DNA of 64,000 bases from Neobacillus soli NBRC 102451 (GTDB lineage: Bacteria > Bacillota > Bacilli > Bacillales > Cytobacillaceae): contig NZ_BCVI01000003.1 in assembly GCF_001591665.1 (NCBI RefSeq), positions 62,001 to 126,000 on the forward strand, given 5' to 3'. The position numbers and the translations under genes were made by a program. Within the stretch, counting starts at the first letter, position 1. Each line of letters begins with the position of its first letter. Shown piece after piece: positions 9,494-19,311 of the stretch. Under the pieces are notes generated by a model. That model searched no databases. It was not told where the DNA came from and saw nothing but the letters and a program-made list of their open reading frames with translations.

Positions 9494-10198
9494 ATGCAGC
9501 AATCGAAAGAAGAGCGGGTTCATCATGTGTTTGAAAAGATTTCCGAAAACTACGATAAGATGAACTCTGTTATCAGTTTTCAACAACACATCAAATGGCG
9601 GAAAGATACCATGAAAAGAATGAATGTCCAGCCTGGTTCGAAAGCTCTCGATGTTTGTTGCGGAACAGCCGACTGGACGGTGGCCCTTGCTGATGCGGTT
9701 GGTCCGACTGGTGAAGTTACTGGATTAGATTTTAGCCAAAATATGCTCAATGTGGGTATTGAAAAGGTTAAAGACCTTGGACTGAAACAGGTGAAGTTAA
9801 TTCATGGTAATGCCATGCAGCTCCCATTTCCAGATAATAGTTTTGATTATGCGACGATTGGTTTTGGCTTAAGAAATGTTCCTGATTACCTGCAAGTTTT
9901 AAAGGAAATGCACCGCGTAGTAAAGCCAGGCGGTATTGCAGTCTGCCTTGAGACATCACAACCTACCTTAATTGGTTATAAACAGCTTTATTATTTTTAT
10001 TTTCGCTTTGTAATGCCGCTGTTTGGAAAATTGCTAGCAAAAAGCTATCGGGAATATGCATGGCTCCATGAGTCAGCACGTGATTTTCCTGGAATGAGAG
10101 AGTTAGCTAGAATGTTCGAACAGGCTGGTTTCAAAGAAGTGAAATACAAGCCATATAGTGGCGGTGCAGCCGCTGTTCATATTGGCAATAAGAAATAA
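9494..10198 (+). CDS. menG: Demethylmenaquinone methyltransferase
   Basis: SAM-dependent C-methylation of demethylmenaquinone, the last step of menaquinone synthesis. 234 residues. The UbiE/MenG signatures are present: the SAM-binding [12 protein letters not shown] segment and the [17 protein letters not shown] motif. It ends with a [12 protein letters not shown] tail. Flanked by hepS and hepT, the two subunits that make the prenyl chain, so the cluster covers both chain synthesis and ring methylation. Called menH, ubiE or gerCB in older literature. Confidence 0.96.
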   Translation: MQQSKEERVHHVFEKISENYDKMNSVISFQQHIKWRKDTMKRMNVQPGSKALDVCCGTADWTVALADAVGPTGEVTGLDFSQNMLNVGIEKVKDLGLKQVKLIHGNAMQLPFPDNSFDYATIGFGLRNVPDYLQVLKEMHRVVKPGGIAVCLETSQPTLIGYKQLYYFYFRFVMPLFGKLLAKSYREYAWLHESARDFPGMRELARMFEQAGFKEVKYKPYSGGAAAVHIGNKK

Positions 10199-10237
10199 AC
10201 TTGAACGAAGACAGGATGAAAAGCAGGGTGAATACAA

Positions 10238-11200
10238 ATGAAATTAAAAATGATGTATTCATTTTTGAATTCGGATATTAATTTGATAGAAAAAGTGCTG
10301 GAAGAAACCATCGAGGCAGAGTCACTTCAGCTTAAAGAAGCTTCTATGCATACATTACAAGCCGGAGGGAAACGAATTCGTCCTATTTTTGTTTTGCTTT
10401 CAGGGAAGTTTGGTCATTACGATATTCAGGTGATGAAAAACGTTGCCGTCGCCCTTGAACTCATTCATATGGCATCGCTTGTTCATGATGATGTGATTGA
10501 TGATGCTGACTTGCGCAGAGGTCAGCCGACGGTCAAATCAAAATGGGATAACCGGATTGCCATGTATACGGGTGATTTTGTATTTGCCCTTGCCCTTGAA
10601 TTAATGACCAACATTGAAAAACCGGATGCTCATAAAATTTTAGCTAATACGATGGTTGAGGTCACTGTAGGAGAGATTCAGCAAATTAAAGACAAATACC
10701 GCTTTAATCAAAATCTTCGTGACTATCTTCGTAGAATCAAGAGGAAAACAGCCCTGCTAATTGCTACAAGCTGTCAATTGGGTGCCATAGCTGCTGATGT
10801 GGAAGAGGATATCCATAAGAAACTGTTTCGTTTTGGTTATTATGTCGGAATGTCGTATCAAATTATCGATGATATTTTGGATTTCACCTCTACCGAGAAG
10901 GCACTAGGAAAACCGGCAGGAAGTGATCTTTTACAAGGGAATGTTACTGCCCCAGCCCTTTATGCAATGAAAAATGATGAAATACGAAGTGAAATTGAAA
11001 AGGTTCATGAGCATTTAGCCCCTATAGAAATTGCAAAAATCATTACGCTAATAAAACAATCAGGTGCAATTGAAAAATCAATCACACTTAGTGACCGTTA
11101 TTTGGATAAGGCTTTAGCTGTCTTAGAAGAGCTTCCAGTAAATAAAGCCCAAAAAACACTCCGAGACATTGCCAAATATATTGGCAGACGAAAATTCTAA
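10238..11200 (+). CDS. hepT: Heptaprenyl diphosphate synthase component II
   Basis: Catalytic prenyltransferase subunit. 320 residues. Both magnesium-binding Asp-rich motifs are visible: DDVIDD at 84-89 and IIDDILD at 209-215, with GGKRIRP at 43-49 and the GKPAGSDLLQGN loop. With HepS it elongates farnesyl diphosphate to C35. The first ATG after CAGGGTGAATACA is used. A structured repeat, not a simple terminator, follows the gene. Confidence 0.96.
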   Translation: MKLKMMYSFLNSDINLIEKVLEETIEAESLQLKEASMHTLQAGGKRIRPIFVLLSGKFGHYDIQVMKNVAVALELIHMASLVHDDVIDDADLRRGQPTVKSKWDNRIAMYTGDFVFALALELMTNIEKPDAHKILANTMVEVTVGEIQQIKDKYRFNQNLRDYLRRIKRKTALLIATSCQLGAIAADVEEDIHKKLFRFGYYVGMSYQIIDDILDFTSTEKALGKPAGSDLLQGNVTAPALYAMKNDEIRSEIEKVHEHLAPIEIAKIITLIKQSGAIEKSITLSDRYLDKALAVLEELPVNKAQKTLRDIAKYIGRRKF

Positions 11201-11215
11201 CTATGCCTAGCTACA

Positions 11216-11341
11216 GCGCCCAGCAACTAGTGTACTACGCTCTTTTCCCTACGATAAGTCAAGCACGGATGCGCTACGCTCTCCGTGTTTCCTTTATCTC
11301 AGTCCAAAGCGGACCAGTCCATACGTTGCTAAACAGGGCGC
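11216..11341. repeat. Structured intergenic repeat-like element (dispersed Bacillaceae type)
   Basis: About 126 bases closed by a long-range stem: GCGCCC-AGCAAC at 11216-11227 pairs with GTTGCT-(AAACA)-GGGCGC at 11325-11341. Inside are two smaller hairpins, CACGGA/TCCGTG (11264-11287) and GTCC/GGAC (11302-11314). GC content is higher than in the flanks and no ribosome site or gene is present. The pattern resembles GCGCC...GGCGCTTCCG intergenic elements that I remember as multicopy in Bacillus genomes. Only one copy is visible here, so calling it a repeat rests on that memory. Confidence 0.5.
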
Positions 11342-11443
11342 TTCCGTTATTCTGTCTTGCTTAATTTTCAAAACAATGATAATATTTTCCATGGATTGTT
11401 CTTTTATAACAATCAATATACATAATCAATAGGAGTGAAATTC

Positions 11444-11890
11444 ATGGAAAAAACATTTTTAATGGTAAAGCCTGACGGCGTACAGCGCAATTTAATAGGA
11501 GAAATCGTTGCGCGATTTGAGAAAAAAGGCTTCCAACTTGTTGGTGCAAAATTAATGAGCATCCCAAATGAACTTGCCGAAGAACACTATGGCGAGCACA
11601 AGGAACGACCATTCTTTGGTGAATTAGTCGGTTTCATTACATCCAGCCCCGTTTTTGCAATGGTATGGCAGGGTGAAAATGTCATCGCAACAGCACGTCA
11701 AATGATGGGTTCAACTAATCCTAAGGATGCAGCACCAGGGACAATCCGCGGTGATTTTGGACTTACAGTTGGTAAAAATGTTATCCATGGCTCTGATTCG
11801 CCAGCGAGCGCAGAGCGCGAAATTGGCTTATTCTTTAAAGAAACTGAATTAGTTGAGTATTCTAAGCCAGTGAACGAATGGATTTACTAA
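11444..11890 (+). CDS. ndk: Nucleoside diphosphate kinase
   Basis: Moves the gamma phosphate between nucleoside triphosphates and diphosphates through a phosphohistidine. 148 residues. The catalytic histidine is H115 in the signature [16 protein letters not shown], and [21 protein letters not shown] is the standard start. The ATG at 11444 is seven bases after AGGAG; the in-frame GTG at 11435 lies in the ribosome site. In B. subtilis cheR follows; here ndk is followed by a terminator and then aroC. Confidence 0.97.
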   Translation: MEKTFLMVKPDGVQRNLIGEIVARFEKKGFQLVGAKLMSIPNELAEEHYGEHKERPFFGELVGFITSSPVFAMVWQGENVIATARQMMGSTNPKDAAPGTIRGDFGLTVGKNVIHGSDSPASAEREIGLFFKETELVEYSKPVNEWIY

Positions 11891-11901
11891 ACTAACAATA
11901 G

Positions 11902-11936
11902 AGGCACTCGTATAATAAATATACGGGTGCCTTTTT
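11902..11936 (+). terminator. Rho-independent terminator after ndk
   Basis: AGGCACTCGTATA pairs with TATACGGGTGCCT (one G:T pair) and is followed by five T. It separates ndk from the aromatic run. Confidence 0.9.
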
Positions 11937-12050
11937 GTATACGATTACATAAATTTTATCGTCGTTTTCTGAATAGTTCTACTATGTTTATTTTGCTGTA
12001 TATGTTATATTGATACAAAATTCTTTAATGAGTTGAAGGGGGAAAGAACA

Positions 12051-13229
12051 ATGGGAATGAGATATTTAACAGCAGGAGAATCCCATGGTCCACAATTAAC
12101 CACAATTTTAGAAGGCCTTCCCGCAGGTATGCCGCTGCTTTCTGAAGACATAAATGGAGAATTATCTAGACGGCAGAAAGGATATGGCCGCGGGAGAAGA
12201 ATGCAAATTGAGAAAGATACAGCAGAAATTGTTTCAGGCGTTCGACATGGGCAAACACTTGGCTCGCCTATTGCCTTGGTGGTAAAAAACAATGACTGGA
12301 AGCATTGGACCAATATTATGGGTATTGAAGCCTTAGAAGAAGGTCAAGAGGATGAAATTAAGCGGAAGGTAACGCGTGCAAGGCCCGGTCATGCTGATTT
12401 AAACGGAGCCATTAAATATGGGCATAGGGATATGAGAAATGTTCTTGAACGGTCTTCAGCACGTGAGACAACCGTTAGAGTTGCAGCTGGAGCCGTTGCA
12501 AAAAAACTCCTAGCCCTAGTAGGTGTTGAACTAGTTTCACATGTGGTTGAAATTGGCGGAATTAAAGCCAATGTAGACTCCTCCCTATCGGTAGAAGATT
12601 TAAAGGAGCGGACAGAAAATTCGCCAGTCCGTACGGCAGACCCAAATGTGGAGCAGGAAATGATGACAGCTATTGATGAAGCCAAGAAAAATGGTGATTC
12701 CATTGGCGGGGTTGTTGAGGTTATTGCTACGGGGATGCCAGCAGGGGTTGGAAGCTACGTCCATTACGATCGTAAATTGGATGGGAAATTAGCAGCTGCC
12801 ATTATGAGTATTAATGCATTTAAGGGTGTTGAAATTGGAATAGGCTTTGAAGCTGCTAGAAAGCCGGGAAGTGAAGTGCATGATGAAATTGCCTGGGACA
12901 AAGAGGCAGGCTACTACCGTAAGACAAACCGGCTTGGGGGTTTTGAAGGCGGAATGTCTACAGGGATGCCGATTGTTATCAGAGGTGTAATGAAACCAAT
13001 TCCCACACTCTATAAACCATTAATGAGCGTCGATATTGAAACGAAAGAGCCATTTGCTGCTAGTGTGGAACGATCAGATAGCTGTGCAGTACCCGCGGCC
13101 GCTGTTGTCGCTGAAAATGTTGTTGCGTGGGAGCTTGCGAATGCGCTCATTGAACAATTTTATAGCGATCGGTTTGATGCCTTTGCCGATGAAATAAGAA
13201 GGCAAAGGGAATATGCGAGGGAATTTTAA
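12051..13229 (+). CDS. aroC: Chorismate synthase (AroF of B. subtilis)
   Basis: FMN-dependent enzyme that makes chorismate from 5-enolpyruvylshikimate 3-phosphate, the last common step of aromatic synthesis. 392 residues. Family signatures are present: GESHGPQLT near the N-terminus, [36 protein letters not shown] and [17 protein letters not shown]. The ATG at 12051 follows GAAGGGGGAAAG; the second ATG at 12057 gives the [11 protein letters not shown] start of relatives but is further from the site. Its stop overlaps the aroB start. Confidence 0.97.
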   Translation: MGMRYLTAGESHGPQLTTILEGLPAGMPLLSEDINGELSRRQKGYGRGRRMQIEKDTAEIVSGVRHGQTLGSPIALVVKNNDWKHWTNIMGIEALEEGQEDEIKRKVTRARPGHADLNGAIKYGHRDMRNVLERSSARETTVRVAAGAVAKKLLALVGVELVSHVVEIGGIKANVDSSLSVEDLKERTENSPVRTADPNVEQEMMTAIDEAKKNGDSIGGVVEVIATGMPAGVGSYVHYDRKLDGKLAAAIMSINAFKGVEIGIGFEAARKPGSEVHDEIAWDKEAGYYRKTNRLGGFEGGMSTGMPIVIRGVMKPIPTLYKPLMSVDIETKEPFAASVERSDSCAVPAAAVVAENVVAWELANALIEQFYSDRFDAFADEIRRQREYAREF

Positions 13230-14299
13230 TGGAAACAATTGATATCCATACAGAGTCAAAAAAATATCCTGTCTTTGTTGGTGAAGGTGTAAGAAAAGAA
13301 ATTAATGCTTTTTTAACTAATCATTTATCTAATCTAACAAGAATTTTAATTATTACGGATGAAACCGTTGCTAAGCTTCATCTTGAAAAATTATTGTCTG
13401 TCCTATCCTCATGGGATCCTATTGTGTTTACCGCGCCAAGCGGAGAAAAAGCGAAAACATTTGAGGTTTATTATGATGCTTTATCAACAGCACTTGAAAA
13501 TCGACTTGATCGGAAATCCGTCATTCTTTCATTTGGCGGAGGTGCAATCGGTGATTTATCTGGTTTCGTTGCTGCTTCCTTTATGAGAGGAATATCATTC
13601 ATTCAAGTACCAACCACCATTTTAGCTCATGATAGTGCCGTTGGTGGAAAGGTAGCGATAAATCATCCGCTTGGAAAAAATATGATTGGAGCCTTCCATC
13701 AACCAGAGGCTGTATTTTACGATTTAGAATTTCTCAAAACTCTGCCTGCACATGAAATTCGTTCGGGGTTTTCTGAGGTTATTAAGCATGCACTTATTGA
13801 TGATTCCAACTTTTATGAATGGCTGCAAACCAATGTTCACGACCTTAATTCCTTAAAAATGGAACTGTTATCTGCTTCTTTAATAAAAGGTATTAAGATT
13901 AAAGGGGAAATTGTTGGTCAGGACGAAAAGGAAACAGGAATTCGGGCCTATTTGAATTTGGGTCACACATTAGGGCATGCCATTGAATCGGAAATGGGAT
14001 ATGGAAACTTTACCCATGGGGAAGCGGTTATGATTGGCATGATTTACGCACTAAAACTAAGCAAGGAATTGCTAGGACTTTCTTTGGATTTAACCGAATT
14101 CATTTATTGGATAAGGAGGCTTGGGTACGAAACAAAGATACCCGAACATCTATCTTTCGAAAACTTGCTAAACAAAATGAAACAAGATAAAAAGTCCGTG
14201 GGTGATTCAATTCGCTTTGTCCTTTTAGAACAATTGGGACAACCAAAGCTTCAAGAAATATCCGATAAAGTGTTATTAGAAGAACTAAAAAGTTTTTAA
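13229..14299 (+). CDS. aroB: 3-dehydroquinate synthase
   Basis: Second step of the shikimate pathway, NAD- and metal-dependent cyclisation of DAHP. 356 residues, family length. Visible motifs are the NAD-binding GGGAIGDLSGF, the HDSAVGGKVAINHPLGKN loop, the metal-binding histidines in LNLGHTLGHAIE and THGEAV, and KQDKKS near the end. The ATG overlaps the aroC stop by one base (TAATG), so the two are translationally coupled. aroH follows 17 bases later. Confidence 0.97.
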   Translation: METIDIHTESKKYPVFVGEGVRKEINAFLTNHLSNLTRILIITDETVAKLHLEKLLSVLSSWDPIVFTAPSGEKAKTFEVYYDALSTALENRLDRKSVILSFGGGAIGDLSGFVAASFMRGISFIQVPTTILAHDSAVGGKVAINHPLGKNMIGAFHQPEAVFYDLEFLKTLPAHEIRSGFSEVIKHALIDDSNFYEWLQTNVHDLNSLKMELLSASLIKGIKIKGEIVGQDEKETGIRAYLNLGHTLGHAIESEMGYGNFTHGEAVMIGMIYALKLSKELLGLSLDLTEFIYWIRRLGYETKIPEHLSFENLLNKMKQDKKSVGDSIRFVLLEQLGQPKLQEISDKVLLEELKSF

Positions 14300-14316
14300 A
14301 ACAAGGGGGACTTTTC

Positions 14317-14685
14317 ATGATTAGAGGGGTTAGGGGAGCTACAACTGTCAGCGGTAATACAGAAGTAGCCATTATTTCAGCTACGGAAGAGCTTTTTGCA
14401 AAATTAATTAAAGTGAATCATATTCAACCTAATTCCGTTGCATCTGTATTTATTTCCACCACTGAAGATATTACTGCTGCATTCCCGGCAAAGGCAATGC
14501 GTAAATTTGAAGGATGGACATATGTTCCCGTTATGTGTATGCAGGAAATGCCTGTACCAAATTCTTTGAAGATGTGCGTCAGAATCATGATGCATGTGAA
14601 TACAGATATCCTACAGAAAGATATTAATCATGTATATTTAAAAGGAGCAACTGTGCTTAGACCAGACCTTGGCAGTTTAGTGTAA
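14317..14685 (+). CDS. aroH: Chorismate mutase, AroH type
   Basis: Monofunctional chorismate mutase turning chorismate into prephenate. 122 residues, trimeric pseudo-alpha/beta-barrel family. The active-site residues are visible: the early arginine in IRGVRGATT, the Cys/Glu pair in CMQEMPVP, the key arginine in KMCVRIMM and the tyrosine in HVYLKGA. In B. subtilis trpEDCFBA follows directly; here hisC begins 44 bases on, with no trp gene remnant between. Confidence 0.95.
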   Translation: MIRGVRGATTVSGNTEVAIISATEELFAKLIKVNHIQPNSVASVFISTTEDITAAFPAKAMRKFEGWTYVPVMCMQEMPVPNSLKMCVRIMMHVNTDILQKDINHVYLKGATVLRPDLGSLV

Positions 14686-14729
14686 TATCTATTGAAATTA
14701 ACAAATCTGCACGAATGGAGTGGGTAAAA

Positions 14730-15818
14730 ATGAGATGGAAAGAGCAGTTGTTAACACTGACTCCCTATCAACCGGGAAAATCAATTGAGGCAGTCAAAAA
14801 ACTATTTAATTTGGATCGGATCGTAAAGCTTGCGTCTAATGAAAATCCTTTTGGATGCTCAGAACACGCGCTTTCCGCTCTACAAACGAATCAAACTTCC
14901 TTAGCCATTTATCCCGATGGTTATGCCACTCAATTAAGAGAGACACTTGCGGCATTTTTACAGGTTGACTTGGATGAACTATTATTGGGGAATGGATCAG
15001 ATAATCTTATTCAAATTATTTCAAGGGCGCTCCTGCATCCGAATGCCAGCACGATTATGGCAACACCAACATTTTCGCAATACAAACACAATGCTGTCAT
15101 CGAAGGGGCAGTCATTAGGGAAATCCCGCTTATAAATGGTGACCATGATTTAGACACAATGCTGAAGGCTATTGATGAGACGACGAATGTCATTTGGGTC
15201 TGCAGCCCAAATAACCCAACAGGTACATATATACAAGAAAATAAATTAATTTCATTCCTAGACAAGGTACCACCGCATGTCCTTGTTGTCCTAGATGAAG
15301 CTTACTATGAATATGTAGTGGCTGAAGATTATTATGATTCCATTACGTTGACAAGGAAGTACGAAAATTTAATTGTGTTAAGAACTTTTTCGAAAATTTA
15401 TGGCTTGGCAGCTTTAAGAGTAGGGTATGGTGTTGCCAATCGAGTAATCATAAAAGCACTTGAACCTGTTCGGGAACCGTTTAATGTGAATTCGTTAGGA
15501 CAGTTAGCGGCAAGTGCGGCAATCAAGGACCAGGAATTTGTCGAAGTTTGTAAAGAAAAAAACAGGCAGGGACTTGCTCAGTTTTATCAATTTTGTGAGC
15601 AGTATCAGCTAGAGTTTTATCCTTCACAGACCAATTTTATTTTAATTGATTTTAAAGTTGATGGGGATGAGATTTTTCAATATTTGCAAGAGCGGGGATA
15701 TATTGTTCGCTCCGGAAAAGCTCTTGGTTTCCCAACAGCTGTACGTATTACCGTAGGCTCTTCTGAACAAAATGAAGGTGTCCTAAAAGCATTAGGAGAA
15801 TTTCTAGCTGAAAAGTAG
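14730..15818 (+). CDS. hisC: Histidinol-phosphate / aromatic aminotransferase
   Basis: PLP-dependent class I/II aminotransferase, 362 residues, used in bacilli for both histidine synthesis and the final transamination to tyrosine and phenylalanine. It has KLASNENPFG, the SPNNPTGT motif, the VVLDEAYYEY aspartate and the PLP lysine in RTFSKIYGLAALRVGYG. Start ATG 14730 (MRWKEQLL) matches relatives and follows GGAGTGGG; the in-frame ATG at 14715 is upstream of the ribosome site. Its place between aroH and tyrA supports a role in aromatic amino acids. Confidence 0.95.
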   Translation: MRWKEQLLTLTPYQPGKSIEAVKKLFNLDRIVKLASNENPFGCSEHALSALQTNQTSLAIYPDGYATQLRETLAAFLQVDLDELLLGNGSDNLIQIISRALLHPNASTIMATPTFSQYKHNAVIEGAVIREIPLINGDHDLDTMLKAIDETTNVIWVCSPNNPTGTYIQENKLISFLDKVPPHVLVVLDEAYYEYVVAEDYYDSITLTRKYENLIVLRTFSKIYGLAALRVGYGVANRVIIKALEPVREPFNVNSLGQLAASAAIKDQEFVEVCKEKNRQGLAQFYQFCEQYQLEFYPSQTNFILIDFKVDGDEIFQYLQERGYIVRSGKALGFPTAVRITVGSSEQNEGVLKALGEFLAEK

Positions 15819-15854
15819 TCAGAGCAGTGCTTTGGAATTTAGGGGGAATTTTCA

Positions 15855-16958
15855 TTGAAAGGCCGTGTTTTTGTTATTGGCTTAGGATTGATTGGTGGTT
15901 CCTTAGCATTATGTATCAAAAAGGAACATAACGAAGCAGTCATTGTCGGATTTGATATTAATAGCGAACAAGCCAGGCTTGCAAAAATGCTTGGTGTCAT
16001 TGGTGAAATTGCAGAAAACATTCAGGACGGTGCCATCGATGCGGATTTAATCATTATTGCCGCACCTGTAAATGATACGAAGGAGATTATCCAGCTCTTA
16101 TCAAACCTTCCACTAAAGCCCGAAGTAATTGTGACAGATACCGGGAGCACAAAGGAAAAAATTGTCGGATGTGCTGTTAGTTTAAAGGATCGTGAAATTA
16201 CCTTTATTGGCGGCCACCCAATGGCTGGTTCCCATAAAAGTGGTGTTTCCGCTGCAAAAGAAATATTATTTGAAAATGCCTTTTATCTGTTAACACCCGA
16301 AAAACATATAGAAAATACGAAGGTAGAAATATTAAAAGAATGGTTAATTGGTACAAATGCCAAGTTTTTAACGATTACGCCGGAAAATCATGACTATCTA
16401 ACGGGAATTGTCAGTCATTTTCCACATATCATTGCTGCATCGATTGTCCGTCAAACTGAAAAACTAGCAGAAACAGAAAATTTAATCCCGCGCCTGGCAG
16501 CAGGAGGGTTTAGGGATATCACTCGGATTGCTTCAAGTAGTCCGGAAATGTGGAAAGATATTTTGCTTCACAATCGGGAAATATTGATTGAACTCCTCAA
16601 TCGGTGGCAGAAAGAGATGAACGGGGTCAAAACACTACTCGAAAACGAAAATAGTAGTGCAATTTTCGATTATTTTAAACAAGCTAAGCAATTCCGCGAT
16701 GGTTTGCCCCAGAAAGAAAAAGGTGCAATCCCAGCTTTTTATGATTTGTTTGTTGATGTTCCAGATTACCCAGGTGTCATTTCTGAAATAACAGGCTACT
16801 TAGCAAAAGAAAAGATCAGCATCACCAATATTCGCATCTTAGAAACGCGAGAAGATATAAATGGAGTTTTGGTTATCAGTTTTCAAACGGAAGAGGATCG
16901 ACAAAGGGCAGAACGCTGCATTGATATTTATTCCAGCTATGCCACATCTATAGGTTAA
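15855..16958 (+). CDS. tyrA: Prephenate dehydrogenase with C-terminal ACT domain
   Basis: NAD-dependent oxidative decarboxylation of prephenate toward tyrosine. 367 residues. The Rossmann motif GLGLIGGSLA is at the N-terminus, the catalytic region shows GGHPMAGSHKSG, and a C-terminal ACT domain (from about residue 297, FVDVPDYPGVISEITGYLA) suggests feedback control by an amino acid. The start is a TTG at 15855 after AGGGGGAA. It continues the hisC transcript with a 36-base gap. Confidence 0.95.
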   Translation: MKGRVFVIGLGLIGGSLALCIKKEHNEAVIVGFDINSEQARLAKMLGVIGEIAENIQDGAIDADLIIIAAPVNDTKEIIQLLSNLPLKPEVIVTDTGSTKEKIVGCAVSLKDREITFIGGHPMAGSHKSGVSAAKEILFENAFYLLTPEKHIENTKVEILKEWLIGTNAKFLTITPENHDYLTGIVSHFPHIIAASIVRQTEKLAETENLIPRLAAGGFRDITRIASSSPEMWKDILLHNREILIELLNRWQKEMNGVKTLLENENSSAIFDYFKQAKQFRDGLPQKEKGAIPAFYDLFVDVPDYPGVISEITGYLAKEKISITNIRILETREDINGVLVISFQTEEDRQRAERCIDIYSSYATSIG

Positions 16959-16986
16959 CTAAAATGATATAAAAAGGTGATTTTTT

Positions 16987-18273
16987 ATGACGTCATTAAA
17001 TCTTAAAACAAACATCAATCGGTTAGTTGGTGAGATAACAATTCCTGGTGATAAATCCATTTCGCACAGGTCTGTCATGTTTGGATCAATCGCCCATGGT
17101 GAAACAAGGGTAACCAATTTCCTACCTGGTGACGATTGTTTAAGCACGATTTCATGCTTTCGAAAACTTGGAGTAACGATTGAAGAAAGTGACAACGAAC
17201 TACGTATCACCGGAAAGGGTTTTGAAGGATTAACCGAACCAGAAGAGGTTTTAGACGTTGGCAATTCTGGAACAACCATCCGCTTAATCATGGGAATATT
17301 GGCAGGTAGACCATTTTTCTCATCCCTAATAGGGGATGAATCAATTGGAAAAAGGCCAATGACAAGGGTTACGGTCCCTTTAAAAAAAATGGGTGCGAAA
17401 ATGGACGGTCGCAAAGACGGGGCCTTTACACCTATTTCCATTCGTGGCGGGCGATTAGAACCGATACACTACGAGCTTCCGGTTGCAAGTGCACAGGTAA
17501 AGTCAGCATTAATTCTAGCGGGGCTGCAGGCAGAAGGAAAAAGTACCATCATTGAACAGGCTGAAACCAGAGATCATACTGAAAGAATGATTCTCAGGTT
17601 TGGCGGTAAAATCCACAAGGAAAACCAAGTAATTACGGTGGAAGGTGGACAAAGGCTGAAAGCTTCAACGATTCATGTTCCTGGGGATATATCGTCTGCG
17701 GCCTTTTTCCTAGTTGCTGGTGCGAGTATTCCTGACAGTGAAATTGTTCTAAAAAATGTCGGGCTTAACCCCACCAGAACAGGGATTATCGAGGTAATGG
17801 AGAAGATGGGAGCGAACTTAAAGGTTGTTCAACCGGACGGCAACTCGTTCGAGCCGTCTGGTGATCTAATTATTAAGACATCTAGTCTCAAAGGTACCAT
17901 CATCGAAGGCGAGTTAATTCCAAAATTAATTGATGAAATCCCGATTATTGCCCTTTTAGCTACCCAGGCTGAAGGAACAACCATCATTAAAGATGCCGAA
18001 GAATTAAAGGTAAAGGAAACAAACCGAATCGATACCGTTGTCCAAGAACTAAGAAAATTAGGGGCTTCGATTGATGCAACAGACGATGGAATGATAATCC
18101 ACGGAAAATCCAATCTTACTGGTGGAACTGTTTCGAGCCATGGCGACCATCGGATTGGGATGATGCTGGCAATAGCCGCCCTTCTGTGTACGGATGATGT
18201 AAAATTGGAGAATGCAGAAGCAATTTCTGTTTCTTACCCAAATTTCTTTACCCATCTAAATAGCCTTATTTAA
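16987..18273 (+). CDS. aroA: 3-phosphoshikimate 1-carboxyvinyltransferase (EPSP synthase; AroE of B. subtilis)
   Basis: Adds enolpyruvate from PEP to shikimate 3-phosphate. 428 residues. The substrate loops are intact: [73 protein letters not shown] and [14 protein letters not shown]. The NSGTTIR loop has an alanine-containing GILAGRP, the class II arrangement seen in Gram-positives. It closes the aromatic gene run and is followed by a terminator. Confidence 0.97.
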   Translation: MTSLNLKTNINRLVGEITIPGDKSISHRSVMFGSIAHGETRVTNFLPGDDCLSTISCFRKLGVTIEESDNELRITGKGFEGLTEPEEVLDVGNSGTTIRLIMGILAGRPFFSSLIGDESIGKRPMTRVTVPLKKMGAKMDGRKDGAFTPISIRGGRLEPIHYELPVASAQVKSALILAGLQAEGKSTIIEQAETRDHTERMILRFGGKIHKENQVITVEGGQRLKASTIHVPGDISSAAFFLVAGASIPDSEIVLKNVGLNPTRTGIIEVMEKMGANLKVVQPDGNSFEPSGDLIIKTSSLKGTIIEGELIPKLIDEIPIIALLATQAEGTTIIKDAEELKVKETNRIDTVVQELRKLGASIDATDDGMIIHGKSNLTGGTVSSHGDHRIGMMLAIAALLCTDDVKLENAEAISVSYPNFFTHLNSLI

Positions 18274-18279
18274 GAAAAT

Positions 18280-18303
18280 GCTGCGTTTATGCAGCTTTTT
18301 CTT
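18280..18303 (+). terminator. Terminator after aroA
   Basis: GCTGC-GTTTAT-GCAGC with a following T-rich run; the stem is short but GC-rich. Confidence 0.75.
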
Positions 18304-18381
18304 TTTTTGATTCCAGCAGAATGGCATAGTTTTGGAGAATTTTGCATAGCTTGTCTTAAAGAAAGAGAAATGGGTGGTTGA

Positions 18382-19284
18382 ATGATGTATATCATTGAAA
18401 ATGCCAATATCCTAAAAGACAAGCAAATGATGTCCACATGTTCGCTGTTAATAAAGAATGACCGAATAACAAAGATTCATACTCATTTCAATCATTACAG
18501 TTTGATAAAGATGAATATTGGTCCATATATTATGACCCCCACGTATGTCCTTTTTAATGGTAATATCCCTCATGAAGGATCCTTTCAAGTATTGAAAAAA
18601 TATTTGATTGAACAATTTTTGCTGAAGGGGTGTACCACCCTGTTTACCTATGTTAAAGTTTCCTACGAAAATGAATTATCTGCAAAAATCAATGAGATGA
18701 AAACGACCTTAATAAGCAGTCCCATTGACTTTATCATTGGGGTAAGAATCCCAGTACGTTTGATAACACCATCATTTATTAGAAAATGTAAGAGAGAAAA
18801 AGTTCCGGCTATTTTTGTTGAGCTTGAAGACCTTGATGAATTGGAGGGTATCCCTTGGGGTTGGGTTAGAGATGCACTGTTTCCCTTCAACTGTCCGTTT
18901 ATCCCAATAATTACTTCCTCCCAAAAGAAGGAAGCCAAGAAGGTTTTGTCGAAATGGAAAGGTATCATACAAAATGGAAAAATTCCTGCAGTTTACGAGG
19001 AAATCGAAGAAAATCAACCCTTATCCGTAACCCTGCTAAACAAAATCGGTTTATACCCGCAAAAAGCTAGTTTAATGGGTGGTTCCGAATTAAGTTATAA
19101 TCTATATTTAAACGCAAGGGAAATCAAGAATGTTGATGAAGTGAAGTTATTTCTTTATCATGGTGATAGACTTGTAGTTACCGTCCACAAGGGGAAGGTG
19201 ATTCGGTCTGGGGCAGAGGTTTTATTTAAACCTGGAAATGGAGAATATGTTAAGGTGCGAACACCATCTTATTTTTCTCTGTAA
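18382..19284 (+). CDS. Degenerate amidohydrolase-like protein of unknown function
   Basis: 300 residues. The N-terminus (IIENANILKDKQ, SCLL-type strand, NDRITKI) and the C-terminus (LNAREIKNVDEVKLFLYHGD, then VHKGKVIRSG) resemble the beta-sandwich halves that flank the barrel in metal-dependent amidohydrolases. However the signature G-F-x-D-x-H-x-H is replaced by TPTYVLFNGNIPHEG, and no other metal-ligand His pair is seen, so the protein is unlikely to be a metallohydrolase. It sits between aroA and ypiA, where B. subtilis has no gene as far as I recall. The family reading is inference; no function is proposed. Confidence 0.6.
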   Translation: MMYIIENANILKDKQMMSTCSLLIKNDRITKIHTHFNHYSLIKMNIGPYIMTPTYVLFNGNIPHEGSFQVLKKYLIEQFLLKGCTTLFTYVKVSYENELSAKINEMKTTLISSPIDFIIGVRIPVRLITPSFIRKCKREKVPAIFVELEDLDELEGIPWGWVRDALFPFNCPFIPIITSSQKKEAKKVLSKWKGIIQNGKIPAVYEEIEENQPLSVTLLNKIGLYPQKASLMGGSELSYNLYLNAREIKNVDEVKLFLYHGDRLVVTVHKGKVIRSGAEVLFKPGNGEYVKVRTPSYFSL

Positions 19285-19311
19285 ATCTAGGAGAACGCGG
19301 GGGTCTTGTCA

